NCBI RefSeq assembly: GCF_025370935.1 | Contig: NC_133494.1 | Span: 18,583,669 to 18,647,668 of the forward strand | Source of the DNA: Choristoneura fumiferana | Taxonomy: Eukaryota > Arthropoda > Insecta > Lepidoptera > Tortricidae | Direction of reading: 5' to 3' | DNA: 64,000 nt | Part shown: positions 42,452-55,010 of the stretch, piece by piece | How positions within the stretch are numbered: the stretch's first letter is position 1 | How the letters are laid out: every line of letters starts with the position of its first letter | Program-made: the position numbers and the translations under genes | The notes under the pieces: generated by a model | The model's input: the letters and a program-made list of their open reading frames with translations, nothing else | Database searches by the model: none | Told to the model about the DNA's origin: nothing

Positions 42452-43016
42452 TACCCCCCACTAAAAAACTCTAAGAACGCGAGTTTTTCCTTATAAATAT
42501 AACCTTTAATTGCGAAAAACCTAGCCAAAACTATAATTTCCTAGGCCATAAACACAAAAATAACAATCACACTTAATATCACACACAAAAATATAGATGC
42601 AATTTAAAAAGAAAAAAAACTAAGAAAAAAAACAACGAGCGTAAGTGCACGTAAAAACTGCTTAAATTAATTTAAACTAAGTACGTCAAGCATGTTTAAG
42701 AGTAATACGCGTGGAGTTATTAGAGAATTGTTTTATAAGTATTATGGCCTCATTCGTAATGTATGACGTAATTAGAATTATTTCATTGTACCTTTCATTA
42801 TGATTATACATGTGATTATATGTACACCATACTTAACTACTATTTTCTTTCTTTCTTTCATAGAACTTTTTGTTTTGTACAAAAGAATAGAACAAACCAA
42901 ACCAATGAAAGAAACAAAAATTTCGGCTAAGTTAAAGAAAAAAACGGTCAAGTCTGAATACCTTTTTAATGCAACGCAAAAATACAAATGTAGGTAGTAA
43001 AAACTGTTATTTATAA

Positions 43017-43500
43017 CGAAAATACAAACTGAGACATGGATGCACAGAAAAACCAGAAAAAGAGACCAGCGCTGGGAATCAAACCCAGGTCCTCAGCAAT
43101 CCGTACTGCGTGCTATAACCCCTACAACACCGCTGGACAGGAATTTAGACACGAATTTTTTCTATGCATATATCTCAGGATGCTTATTTCTACTACGCTA
43201 CTTATGCAGCAGCACTAGCGACATCTATGTTCCGCTCTCATCGAGAGACGTCACATTCTTTCGGAACCAACCGCTCACCCAGACAAGAGATGTCGCTACT
43301 AAGCAATCAAATTATGTTTGGTTTTTTGGAGTCTTTTTGTATTTTTTATTTCAACTCCAAATTTGTTACTTTTACGGGTATCCCGTGAATTATTATATTA
43401 TTGTTATTATCGATATGGTTTCACGGGATACCCATAAAAGTAACAAATATGGAGTTGAAATAAAAAATACAAAAAGACTCCAAAAAACCAATCATAATGT
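43017..43500 (-). mobile_element. SINE family A with hairpin arm (copy 2)
   Basis: Counterpart of 28079-28560; the arms TTACTTTTACGGGTATCCCG and complement are better preserved here. Confidence 0.7.
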
Positions 43501-44271
43501 TATTTTATAAATTTTCTTCTTCTTGTACGATCATACACTCATAACTATTAATAATATAGAGTAGCATATTGCGTCAGTGTGTACGCATTAAGTTGATTGA
43601 ACGATGGACAAACAGACGCGCTGTTTGTCTTTGATATTATATTGCGATTTATATTGAAAGAGCCCGTAGAGAGCCGCTTTTAAGGGCTCTTGGTTGTTGG
43701 TTCCCTTTAAGCATAATATGTTTTTGCTAATAATTTTTGTTACTTAGTTAAAAAATTTTGTTGACATTTTTTCATTGAATCTCAAATGGAAGTTATTGGA
43801 GGAGGCCTATGTTCAATGGTGGACGCCCTGCTGCTGATTTATGATGATGATGATGATAGAGTTATAAATACAGAATGATTTCGGGGTCGTGATTCTAACT
43901 ATTATTTTCTGACTCAGTAAATGATTGCGATGTGAACTGTTTACGCTTTAATTTAAACGCTGATGTCTTATGGGTATTCATTTATTTTAATGTTAAAAGT
44001 TTTTAACTTGAAATTATGGTCACCCTACTTTTTAATCTCGAACCTTTTTGAAAACCAACCGTCTTTGCTAGAATACTTAAGAAGTTGTGAGTAATAATGT
44101 CACACTACGTCAAAGTCAATCAACATGAAAATAAAGATTGAAAGAGTAGGGTGACCATAATCTCCATTCATTCGTTTTTTTTTTTTTAGTTTCTGTACAA
44201 AACCAAGTAAGGCATATAATAATAATAATACCATTAGTCCTAACCTGATCATTTGATAAAAGTTTTGCAGG

Positions 44272-44485
44272 TGGTAGGACCTTGTGCAAGGTCCGCCCGG
44301 ATTGCTACCACCATCTTGCTCGCTAATCCTGCCGTGAAACAGCAGTGCTTGCACTATTGTGTTTCGGCGTGGAGAGTAAGACAGCCGGTGGAATTACTGG
44401 TACTTGAGGTATTAGGCCTCTAGGTTGGCAACGCATCTGCAAGAACACTGGTGTTGCAGATGTTTATGGGCGGTGGTGATCACCA
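44272..44485 (+). mobile_element. Family J repeat (copy 2)
   Basis: Counterpart of 29344-29575. Confidence 0.6.
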
Positions 44486-44504
44486 TGACCACGCACCATT
44501 TTAT

Positions 44505-45015
44505 ACGGAATCTTCCAAGTTTAGGTATATTTGATACCTTAGGCTGCTATTTACTCTTAAACTACTAATAATTCTCAAGCAAACTTAGCCGTTATAGTTT
44601 TCCTTGTAAGTTTGATATACTTACTACCATCCTAAATTTTTTTAAATTTTTCCACCCACCTGCTTAGATTTTAGGGGGGGGGCGATTTTAACGAAAATTG
44701 AATATTTCGCAAACAAATCACTCAATCGAAAAATCGTCTTAGAAGACCTATCCAACGATACCCCACGCTACAAGATTGGATGGGAAAAAAAAAATCACCT
44801 CCACTTTACGTCTAAGGGATACTTCTCTTCTAAAATAAATGTTTTTTTGAATTTTTTATTGTACCATTTTGTTGGCATACTTCATATATATATCCGTGCA
44901 AAATTACAGCTTGCTAGCATTGATAGTCCCTGAGCAAAGCTGCAGACGGACAGACATGACATGGCGAAACTATAAGGGTTCCGTTTTTGCCATTTTGGCT
45001 ACGGAATCCTAAAAA
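44505..45015 (+). mobile_element. Family T element (copy 2, undeleted)
   Basis: Carries the inner part (CTGCTATTTACTCTTAAACT to TTTACGTCTAAGGGATACTT) missing from 29590-29790. It shows the ancestral state of that locus. Confidence 0.65.
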
Positions 45016-45416
45016 GTAGAAATAAAAATAGGTTTTTCGAAATCGCGAAGCGGTCCCAGCTCAGCATAGTGTTCATTTTGTCGTCGTGCTTTATGCGACT
45101 ATATTAGCTCAGAGCAAAAAGCACACCAACAAGTAGATAGTATTTTATGAAATACTATCATCATTACAATCCATCTCAGAACAAATTTTCAGTTTTAAAT
45201 TCCCAAACTTAGTTTCCCTCTTCTTGTCATCGCATTGTTGCAAATGAAAACGATTATTTTAAGCCAGCCTTTGTGTATTTTGAACAAAACAAAATCTTCT
45301 CTAACTTTGAATCCGTAAGATTCAAAATCTTTAGTCCCTTAAACAACTTTGCATGAAAATGCAAATGAAAACAAGTTTATCCTTTACGTTATTTGTTTTG
45401 TTTTTCCTGTCATAGT

Positions 45417-46460
45417 AATATATAAATCCGAAAGTTTGTGCGTATGAGAGTATACGTAAGTGTATTATAACTATTTCACGCTTAAACCGCTGGACGGATT
45501 TTTGATTAAATTCGATACCTATGTATATAGACTACTATGTGTTATTTTAGATATCCAGCTAAGCTAATCAGATATACTCGTATTACCATGGGATTAGGAT
45601 AAAAATTTCGCAACTTAAACTGCTAGGATTCTGCTAGAAAAATATATATACATCAACGTTAATGAAATACACGATGTAATTTTTGAGAATTCCTATTGAG
45701 AATTCGGAGAAATCCCGGAATTTCAATTCAACTGCCCAATGTAGTGGATTACGCGTGTGAACCCGCAAGTAAAATATATCACTATTTTTTAGAGTTCCGT
45801 ACCCAAAGGTTGCCAACGGAACCCTATTACTGAGACTCCGCTGTCTGTCTGTCTGCCCGTCCGTCTTCTGTCACAGGGCTCTATCTCTTGAGTCGTAATA
45901 GTAGACACTTGACATTTTCACTGATTATTACTGTGAAAATAACGACAAATAATAAAATAAATATTTAGGGGGGGGGGCGTACAAAAAACGTGATTGTATT
46001 GCCGTTTTTTGCTTGATATTAATAACGGCAACAGGTAGACGCTTAAAATATTCACAGAAACTTTAGCTGTACTTTAAATAAATAATTAAAGTTGGCCAGG
46101 CGTATCACGATGTGCCTGAAAAACAATACGGCAGATCGATTAGAGCAACGCATTCGTCGATATTCCTAGCTCTATACCGTGCCCGAATATATGCCGAAAA
46201 AAATAAAAATGTAGGTACGACGAGCGAAGCGAGGAGTGGTTAGTATAAATTGTGACCACAACGCACGAGCCGAGCGAGCGAAGCGAAGCCGTTATGGCGG
46301 CGTTATGCCTAGGAATTTCATAATCTGCCTAAACGTTACCTAGGCAAATCGTTAAACGGTGAGCTTTGAACAATATGGCGGATATCCCTTAGCCAATTCA
46401 TAAAATGGCGCCATTTCACGATAGGCCTAGGAATTTCGTGATCTGGCGGATTTTACAATC
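45417..46460. mobile_element. Helitron-like repeat and family T piece, mostly copy 2 only
   Basis: 45417-45785 is a Helitron-like unit (plus). 45790-46075 is a minus-strand family T piece (GAGTTCCGTACCCAAAGGTT start and a CTGTCTGTCTG run). 46080-46440 is unclassified, with GGCGGATATCCC and AGCGAAGCGAAGC words. About 820 bp of this is absent from copy 1, whose junction near 30452-30480 carries a short unrelated filler. Confidence 0.6.
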
Positions 46461-46632
46461 GGCAGCCGACACATACATAACTAAGTACAACTTAACTAAG
46501 TTGGATTCGTCTGGCGTAGGACGATCATTGGCGGGTTTTAAAGGCAATACTTGGCAATAATGATATAACTAATTACTAATCATGTGCCACGTAGTGGTCG
46601 ATCAGATCAAGGTTACTTAAACTCTTTGGTTA

Positions 46633-46727
46633 GCCACTCACATGCTTTTGGCAACTCTAGTAGCCTGTCAACGCTCTTGTTTTGTTAATGAATACAGTTC
46701 AACTCATAATTCAAAGCATGTGAGTGG
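46633..46727. mobile_element. 95-bp MITE with TTA target duplication, copy 2 only
   Basis: TIRs GCCACTCACATGCTTT and AAAGCATGTGAGTGG. TTA flanks both sides (46630-46632 and 46728-46730). Copy 1 has the empty site GGTTTAGGCAG near 30646. PIF/Harbinger-type by the 3-bp TTA duplication. Confidence 0.85.
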
Positions 46728-47546
46728 TTAGGCAGTTGGTAAATAATAGAGCATAACAATACGATCACGGAGCAGAGAACAGTAAATTAAAGTTAACATT
46801 GTCGACTAAATTGAGACACGGAAAAGGCGGTCTTGAGATTAGTCTGCGGGCTTTAGATTTAGTGGATGTCTTTACTTTGGCGCTGTGACCTAAAGTTTAC
46901 GATCGCAAAATAAGAAAGGACTTACTTTCTCGGTTTTTGGTGCAGTCGAATAAAAAGATTACCTAAGATATTTATTTATCATCGGGAATTAAAATCAAAA
47001 CAAAATATTCATATTTATGTTAAACTAGCTTTGCCCGCGGCTTCGCCCGCGTGGAATTCGGTTATCGTATCACGCCCTGTGCCCTCGGGAACTGTCCATT
47101 TTTCCGGGATAAAAAGTAGCCTATGTCACTCTCGGGCCCATAAACTATTTATGTGCCAAAAATCAAAGGCGGACACACATACCCACTTGTACGTGTTTTG
47201 AGCAGCTACGGTTGCCAAATATATTTTAGCAAATGCTTATCTGGCAACTATAGTTGCCAGACATACACTGCGTCGCTATTGCAGCGCAAGGCAAGAGCAA
47301 TTGACAAGATTTCATTTTTTTAGCACCTGTAAATTACTACAGGAATCGAAAGAGTTTTTCCTCCTGAACATGTGACGTCAAAAGATAGGCTTTTATTAAA
47401 CAGTGGACGTCTTCCGCCTGATGATGATGATGATGATGATGATGATAATGATGACTGAAATAACAAGTAGAATCACATTATCTAAAACTCCAATGAAACC
47501 TTATTTAATTCTTCTTGTCTTTACTGAAATTTAAGCCTGAATAAGT

Positions 47547-48010
47547 TTTTGGTAAAAAAAAACATTTTTAATACTAGCTTTTTTTGCTGACTGTACTTTT
47601 TGTTAACTGTACTTGTCGAAAATACAAACTGAAACATCATCATCATCCTAGCCTATATACGTCCCACTGCAGGGCACAGGCCTCCCCTCAGAATGAGAGG
47701 TTTTGGGCAGTAGTTAGTGCACAGAAAAACCAGAAAAAGAGACCAGCGCTGGGAATCGAACCCAGGTCCTTCCTCAGCAGACTGTACTTGTATTGCCACC
47801 CAAACTATTGAATACCAAATTTCAAGTCGATGCCATTCATTAACCGTTGAAGAGTTCCGTCCTGTGGAGACGATCCTGGCGGGACTACCAGGATGTGACT
47901 ATCAAATTAGTGTATTGTCACCAGATTTACATAAGTTTACCAAATTTCAAGTCGATCGGACTACTGGAAGTGGGTCAAATTTAACTTGCAGGATTTGGCC
48001 CAAATAAATA
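47547..48010 (+). mobile_element. Family P repeat with the same chimeric insertion (copy 2)
   Basis: Insertion 47617-47781 flanked by CTGTACTTGT (47607-47616 and 47782-47791), as in copy 1. It predates the split of the two copies. Confidence 0.7.
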
Positions 48011-48154
48011 AACGAACAGGGCAAGTAAATAAGCTTGTAGATAAAAACTACGCCAACGAAATGCATTGTCTGTCATTGACACTACTCAGGCCTCTTTCAC
48101 TAAGTCACGTCGCCTGACCTGTTTGCTAAGGCTAGAATTAGGGTGACCATACTG

Positions 48155-48362
48155 TAGACTCTTCTTTTTCTTGCAGTGCCTCTCCACTACTGGAGGTTGG
48201 CTGTCAGCTCCGCATATCTCTCCTTATCTCTCGCCAGAGATAACAGTTCTTCCACACTGGCGATACCGGTCCACTCTCTGATGTTTCGGAGCCACGATTT
48301 CTTTCTTCTTCCGACGCGTCTTTTCCCCTCAATTTTCCCATCATTATTGTCTACTGTATACT
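48155..48362 (-). pseudogene. Non-LTR reverse transcriptase C-terminus (copy 2)
   Basis: The minus strand reads KRRVGRRKKSWLRNIREWTG, then EELLSLARDKERYAELTANL and a stop. Better preserved than copy 1. Confidence 0.7.
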
Positions 48363-48710
48363 AGATCGAGAAAATTCTTTTATATAAAACTTAATGCGAG
48401 TATATAACACAATTATTGGTTTCAGCAATTGACTATCTGTAATCTGTAACTAAAGTGAAGCATTTACTATCAGAGAGAGCTGGGATTTGCACCCATCTGT
48501 TTAATGAATGTGAAACATTTTTATCACATTAGTTTTTTAAATTAATAACTATATATCATTAAAATTATAAATAAAGTTTTAAAAATACCTTTTTTTCACA
48601 TCGCTCTCATGAACAACTAAATTAACAGATAAATTTATTACCAACCGAAAGTATGAATATATTTTCGTGGCGTAACTACTAGGTTGGCAGGTATAAGTCA
48701 ATACTAGTTT

Positions 48711-48885
48711 TTTTTTATTCAACTGGATGGCAAACGAGCAAGTGGGTCTCCTGATGGTAAGAGATCACCACCGCCCATAGACACCTGCAACACCAGGGGG
48801 ATTGCAGATGCGTTGCCAACCTAGAGGTCTAAGATGGGATATCTCAAGTGCCAGTAATTTCACCAGCTGTCTTACATTTTCATTT
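48711..48885 (-). mobile_element. Family J repeat (copy 2)
   Basis: Counterpart of 32750-32935. Confidence 0.6.
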
Positions 48886-49297
48886 TCAATACAATGTTCA
48901 TAACCAACGTCAAGCAATATAATATCATAAAATTTTATTACCTACACGGTAATTATCATAATTGAAAGGAATTTAATTACGACTAAATTAAATAATAATT
49001 CAGTTATCGTTTCAATCGACTCGATTAAGAGCTTATTTAACCACTCATTGATAAATTTCATGAGACCGATAACTGTGATGTGATGTTGTCTCTGTTTGGT
49101 TTTTTCGAATAAATAGAGACGGCATCGCTTTTATCCGCTACATAAAGTTTGGTAAAAAATAAATAAATTTGGTGAATCAAGCCCGAGGAATTAAAAAAAC
49201 AAGGTGTTTTATGTCATATGTCTAGCAGTGGACTGCTATAGGCTGATGACGATGATGATGAAGAAGTTTAAACATAAAGAAAGAGCAGAAAATTAAA

Positions 49298-49851
49298 ACT
49301 AGCGTTGGGATTACATCTCTTTTAAAATGAACTAGGTAGGTAGGTGTAGGCATGACTTTAAAATTTTGACCAATCACAGCTTCCAAAGACAACCGTCAAA
49401 AGACACACATTTTTTTGGCACTTTCCTATGTACACCAGCTACCTCCGAAATTATACTTGCAGTCGAATCTTTATCGAAGTTTTATTCAACATCGCTACAA
49501 AACCCTCTACTTCAGCAGCCAGGGTTTTGGCAGCTACATAAGCCAGTACGCTCTGAAGTGTCTTCATAGGTTGGCAACCAACTTTACTATGATCGCCTGA
49601 TGTCATTTGATAACCTATTCCACAGACTGATAGCGTGCACGCAGAAGGATTTGGGGTAGAATTTGGATTTGGTGACTAAGAAATTGAGATAAAGACTAGT
49701 AAAGACTACTAGACCGCAACGGAACCGGCAGCCAAGCAACTGAATCTTTCTGAAAGATAGGCAGAAATCTGAGTAGTCATGCTAAATTTATTTCGAATGA
49801 TAGTGATATTTTGCTGGAATACATTGTTTTACTGAAACTTATCTGTTAGGC
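49298..49851. other. Segment unique to copy 2; no gene recognised
   Basis: About 550 bp absent from copy 1. A short plus-strand frame at 49415-49600 encodes a basic peptide with no recognised family and no splice support. Confidence 0.35.
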
Positions 49852-50380
49852 GAAAATACAAACTGAGACATGGATGCACAGAAAATCCAGAAAAAGAGAC
49901 CAGCGCTGGGAATCGAACCCAGGTCCTCAACAATCCGTGGTGCGTGCTATAACCCCTACACCACCGCTGGACAGGAATCTAGACACGAATTTTTCCTAGG
50001 CATACATATCTCAGGTTGCTTATTTCTACTACGCTACTTATGCAGCAGCACTAGCGACATCTATGTTCCGCTCTCATCGAGAGACGTCACACTCTTTCGG
50101 AACCAACCGCTCACCCAGACAAGAGATGTCGCTACTAAGCAATCAAATTAGTGTCTAGATTCCTGTCCAGCGGTGGTGTAGGGGTTATAGCACGCAGCAC
50201 GGATTGCTGAGGACCTGGGTTCGATTCCCAGCGCTGGTCTCTTTTTCTGGTTTTTCTGTGCATCCATGTCTCAGTTTGTATTTTCGATATGGTTTCACGG
50301 GATACCCGTAAAAGTAATAAATTTGGAGTTGAAATAAAAAATACAAAAAGACTCCAAAAAACCAATCATTACCTGTTAGG
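49852..50380. mobile_element. Head-to-head SINE A pair (copy 2 version)
   Basis: A minus-strand SINE A (49852-50148) is joined to a 5'-truncated plus-strand SINE A (50150-50380). Copy 1 (33342-33745) retains the complementary part. Confidence 0.7.
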
Positions 50381-50756
50381 CCTCTGCTGAACGTATACAA
50401 AAGTATAATATATTTATAAAGAGAAATTCTTAGAAAATTTAAAAAATATGGTCACCATACGATGCAATTCCTAGCCTTCTACTCCAGTAATCCTGAATAG
50501 ACTACTTACTTTAAACGATAGCTCTTATTACCAAGAAAGTAAAGCCCATTTTTGATGAACTGTAGATTAGTCTAAGCATGGAAGTTAGCTGCGATCCCTT
50601 GTCTATGTCTTTGGCTTTTCGCGTTAGGCTGCGTTTCCATTAGAGATGTGCGATGAATCAATGCGAAGAATGTGTTCGTCATGAACTAATAGAAAAGCTT
50701 CGTTTACCTATCAAACAGCTCAAAGATAAAGATAGGGACCAATCACGGGCCAGTTT

Positions 50757-51030
50757 TTTTTTATTCTACTGGATGGAAAACGAGCAAGTGGGTCTCCTGA
50801 TGGTAAGAGAACACCACCGCCCATAAACATCTGCAACACCAGGGGTATTGCAGACGCGTTGCCAACCTAGAGGCCTAAGATCGGATACCTCACGTGCCAG
50901 TAATTTCACCGGCTGTCTTCCACGCCGCAACACAACAGTACAAGCACTGCTGCTTCACGACAGGATTAACGGGCAAGATGGTGGTAGCAATCCGGGCGGA
51001 CCTTGCACAAGGTCCTAACCACCTGCAAAA
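50757..51030 (-). mobile_element. Family J repeat (copy 2)
   Basis: Counterpart of 34173-34462, slightly shorter. Confidence 0.6.
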
Positions 51031-51302
51031 AAAGTTTTATTTAAAAGCATAAAAGGAAAAAAACTTTAATTTGGCGTCAGCTTTTTTAATTAATCCTTAT
51101 GCTACCGCACTCTGATAGTTCCAGTGCGACATTTAAAATATACGTAGAAAAACCTTTATTACATTTTTCAGTAACTCTATCTTTACATAGCGTGAAGATA
51201 TAAATTTCATTAACATAGGTATGCATTTAAATATAACTCGACGCCTCGTTTTGCCAAGCTCAGAATTCGATTGGAAACGGTTCGAGCAAGCCGACAGTAA
51301 GC

Positions 51303-52052
51303 ATGCGCCTTCTTATAATCTTGTTTAACATATTATTACTCGGCGAAGCGACAAGAGATGATTCAGGGCTCCGGATAGCCAATGGCCATGAAACCTTCGA
51401 GAGATTCCTCGTAGAACTGTTCATCAAAGTACCAAATGAACATGTAACTTGTAGCGGCTCGATAATAAATCGCCACTGGGTGATCACCTCCGGGCATTGC
51501 TTTGACGAGGGCCCACTCCTCTTCGTCAAAATCGACCGCGTCCCTGGCCCTCCAAGGATCCTGTCTGTTGAAAGGATTGTAATACACCCCAAGTATCATC
51601 ACAATAAGAATTCACGATCACTGGACTATGTCAGATATGATCTAGCTTTGCTGAAGACTAAAGAACCGATGGATTCAGATGGATTTTTGGAGCCTATTGA
51701 TTTAGATATCTCACCGCCTGTGCCAGGCGCGGTTGGTACAGTGTCTGGGTATGGATTGCCGGATTTAGAAGCGAGGGAAGGTGAGATAGTGTTGTCATAT
51801 TGTAATGGTCTGTTGTGTACACACAGTTTTGGTGACGAAACAAGACCGGAGCAGGGTGATTCCGGTGGCCCGTTGGTAGTAAACGGGAGGCTCATAGGAG
51901 TTGATAGCACGTCCGTGCAACTGCAAATAAGGGACAACTTTTATAGAACGAAAACATTATACACTGAATATTTTGCTGATATTGCTTCTAATTATAAGTG
52001 GATTGAGAGTGTTATCCATCCATGGCCCTATGGTATGTGGCGCACTGCGTGA
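51303..52052 (+). CDS. Secreted S1A serine protease, second version (copy 2)
   Basis: Same length, signal peptide, activation site and triad (H65, D113, S187) as 34734-35483. By direct comparison the two coding sequences differ at 10 of 750 positions: 7 change an amino acid (A122P, T125S, G130E, V176F, an R to Q and an I to R near 208-215, and S to W near the C-terminus) and 3 are silent. None hits the triad. The 189-position Arg and the missing Cys191 are shared, so they are not base errors. Most likely the other allele of the same gene. Confidence 0.85.
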   Translation: MRLLIILFNILLLGEATRDDSGLRIANGHETFERFLVELFIKVPNEHVTCSGSIINRHWVITSGHCFDEGPLLFVKIDRVPGPPRILSVERIVIHPKYHHNKNSRSLDYVRYDLALLKTKEPMDSDGFLEPIDLDISPPVPGAVGTVSGYGLPDLEAREGEIVLSYCNGLLCTHSFGDETRPEQGDSGGPLVVNGRLIGVDSTSVQLQIRDNFYRTKTLYTEYFADIASNYKWIESVIHPWPYGMWRTA

Positions 52053-52353
52053 GAAATCATTAAGATTTTCAAAGATTTGCATGTTTATACAAGGTATCAC
52101 AAAATTAATCTGGAATATTTTATCCAGTGTTTGTAAGTCCGAATGAAGCACCATTTGAAAGATTTTCTGGGTCAATCAACTTTTTCTTGTTTGTTATTCT
52201 ATCCCGTTGTATAAGAGACAACAGTGACAGAGTTTCTTAAAAAAACTGCTTTGATATATGCGACTAATATGCTTAGGAGATAGTCTATAAAATAATGAGC
52301 TTGTAAATATGACAAAAATTTATACTCGACGAATTATAACCACAGAAAAACAT

Positions 52354-52672
52354 TTTTTTTTTTTTTTTTTTTTTTTATTGTTTGGGAAACATACAGCACA
52401 ATTTATTACAGTTGAAAATCACATCTTAAATTATACATTAGCCAAAACAGCTTCCACTAATAGCTTGTACATTTTATGCTCTTGGGATTCAAGGCTCATC
52501 TTTGAAAGAAACATTTAAAAAAAAAAAAATAAGAAGGAATTTTGAAAATCGGTAACTAAGAAATTGGTGAACATGCATAAAAACATACACTATACCTAAT
52601 ATGAATGTAAAAACAAAAAAAATAATAATCATACAGTCGAACAAATAGAACCTCTTCCCCTTTCTGAAGTAG
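52354..52672 (-). mobile_element. Poly(A)-tailed retro-insertion, copy 2 only
   Basis: A run of about 24 T at 52352-52376 is the tail of a minus-strand insert whose sense 3' end reads TTTCCCAAACAATAAAAAAA. About 320 bp long, absent from copy 1 at about 35752. Looks like a 5'-truncated LINE or a processed transcript of unknown origin. Confidence 0.65.
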
Positions 52673-52918
52673 TATAGAAACTCGTGGTTTTAAAGAGTTG
52701 TCCTGGGGACGTAACCATGACAACGAGGTACAAGAAAAATTTGATCGACCCTTCTGCGATTTTTTTTTAAGTTGTTTACGTCTTAATGTGGAAAATGGAA
52801 ATTATAATGTCAATCGCCGCATACAAGATGCGGTGACCGCAAACAGTGTAAAGAACTAGTACTTAGTCAACCGCATTCGGCAACCGACAGCTATAACAGG
52901 CGGCCTAATATGGTTATA

Positions 52919-53762
52919 GACATGGGGAAAAGCGTTACCTTTTGATTTTTGACGACCGGATGGCCTAGTGGTTAAAGAACCTGAGTACAAAGCTTGAGGC
53001 CCCGGGTTCGATTCCCGGCCGGGGCAGATATTAGTATGAATAATACGAGTTTGTTCTCGAGTCTTGGATGTTTAATATGAATTCAATGTATATATTTATC
53101 TATACAAGTATGTTTATCTGTTGCCTAACTATCCATAGTACAAGCTTTGCAAATTACAAATTTCCTTTACAAATTAGTTTTAAATATTATTGATTATAAA
53201 TATGTATGTTAGTTTGTAAGGTATTTATTGTATGGGCCAAGTTGCCCGAAATAAATGAATTAATTATTATTATTATTATTTGCTTAGTTTGGGACTAGTT
53301 CAATTGGTGCCAAGTGTCCCATGATATTATTATTATTATTCGCTTTATTTATTTTAATTCTTAGATTAATATTATTATTATGTATATCAGTGACTGACGA
53401 TCCCGTTCCAAAAAAGTCACGGTGAAGTCATCGCGACTTTGTCACGCCACGATATTTGTGTGTCACCGTCCTGTAATGAACGTTTTTTTTTTATCACATT
53501 GTTATTTCAACGTTACTATGTCACGCGTGTTACTCATATTACCATATAATGTCGCTATTTCACCACTTCCGAACACTCCCGACTGCGCCCGAATAGAGCC
53601 GAGTTACAGCCACAGCACTCCGCAGCGTCGTGATTTCCGTGTAACAGAGACTGCGCTAGGCACTAGGAACGTATGTGATTTTGTAACGTTGTTCTTTTGT
53701 GAAAAGTCACAGTGACACCTTTTGACAGCGAGTCACCGTGACATTATTTATCCCCATGTCTA
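52919..53762. mobile_element. GTCAC-rich element split by SINE B (copy 2)
   Basis: Counterpart of 36002-36860. The SINE B inside starts near 52951 with an intact box A (TGGCCTAGTGG). Confidence 0.65.
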
Positions 53763-53881
53763 AATGGTTACCGCATAGGCGGACGGACTATGTGACGACA
53801 ACGTTCGTTCGCCGAAGATGTTTGAAAGTTATGCAACCGCATTAGTTGAACAAGGTAGTGTGATTGTCATATTACGCTTTG

Positions 53882-53929
53882 AACATCGACCAAATGTAAG
53901 TACTTTAGTACTTACATTTGGTCGATGTT
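53882..53929. repeat. Perfect 23-bp palindrome, copy 2 only
   Basis: The left arm 53882-53904 (AACATCGACCAAATGTAAGT + ACT) and right arm 53907-53929 are exact reverse complements with a 2-bp spacer. Copy 1 has only the left arm. Confidence 0.9.
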
Positions 53930-54152
53930 GTCAACTTTTGAAAATTCTCGGAAAAAATAACCTAAAACTGGCAAATATAAGTAAATGGTTTTTTTTTTAA
54001 TCCTTTGGGTCATTAAAAAGGTTGAACAATAAAAAAAAAGTAAATGTTAATTAAATTTGTGTTGCCTTGTAGTGTAGAGTTCTATACAGATAAAAGAATA
54101 GTTGTAATAAATGTACGTATTTACAAAATTTCAAGTTTATTTATTTACCTTT

Positions 54153-54288
54153 CTAGTCCAACGGATAGCACAGTGGTTAACGAAACTGAATACAAAACTC
54201 GAAGTCCCGGGTTCGATCTCTGGTTGGGGCAGATATTTGTGTGAAAGTTCGAATGTTTGTACTCGATTCTTAGATGTAGGTATAATGT
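54153..54288 (+). mobile_element. SINE B-related fragment (copy 2)
   Basis: Counterpart of 37265-37400. Confidence 0.55.
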
Positions 54289-54344
54289 TTTAATCAATTA
54301 AACATGTATTTATCCACTGCATATATGTATATTTATCCATTGCC

Positions 54345-54480
54345 TGGCATCCATAGACCACTTCTTGCCGGATTCTTCTCAGGTTTTTCCGAACCGGTGG
54401 TAGATTTTTTTTACATTCATAAGTGCTTGTTATAGCCTAAATTGAATAAAGATATTTTGACTTTGACTTTGACTTGACCA
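54345..54480 (+). mobile_element. LINE 3' end with TTTGAC tail (copy 2)
   Basis: Counterpart of 37540-37685, with one more TTTGAC unit. Confidence 0.55.
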
Positions 54481-54759
54481 CCCTTGCTTATGTAGTTTGG
54501 GGCTAGGTCAATTGTCCCTTAAATAATGTTTTATTTATTATTAACTGTGAATCTAATCAACAAAAAGTTCATGGTATAAAAGATGCTCAAAACTATTTAG
54601 TGATTTACGAGTACATCTTTGCTTCTCAAAAATAACCAACACCAAATAAAACTATTTAGAGGTTGCAGAATTTACGAACGAACAGAACGTTACACGGAGT
54701 ACAACAAAACAATAAACTGAACTAAAGTAGAAAGAAAAAAGACATTTATTCTCTTTCAC

Positions 54760-55010
54760 AAAAGACTCCTCACCACCTTGATGATTGGCAATCTAGCAAC
54801 GTCCGCTTTAAGCGAAACTTTTTTCCACGCATGACTAAAGTATGGAACCAGCTTCCTGGGACAGTATTTCCGGAACGGTACAATTTAAGGATCTTAAAAC
54901 AAGCCTATCAGTCTCTCAAAGGGCTGGCAACGCACGTGTGATACCCCTCGTGTTGATCGTCCATGGGCGGCGGTGATTGCTTCCCATCAGGTGACCCACA
55001 TGAACGTTTT
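54760..55010 (+). pseudogene. Jockey-type reverse transcriptase C-terminus (copy 2)
   Basis: Counterpart of 37975-38260. Confidence 0.65.
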
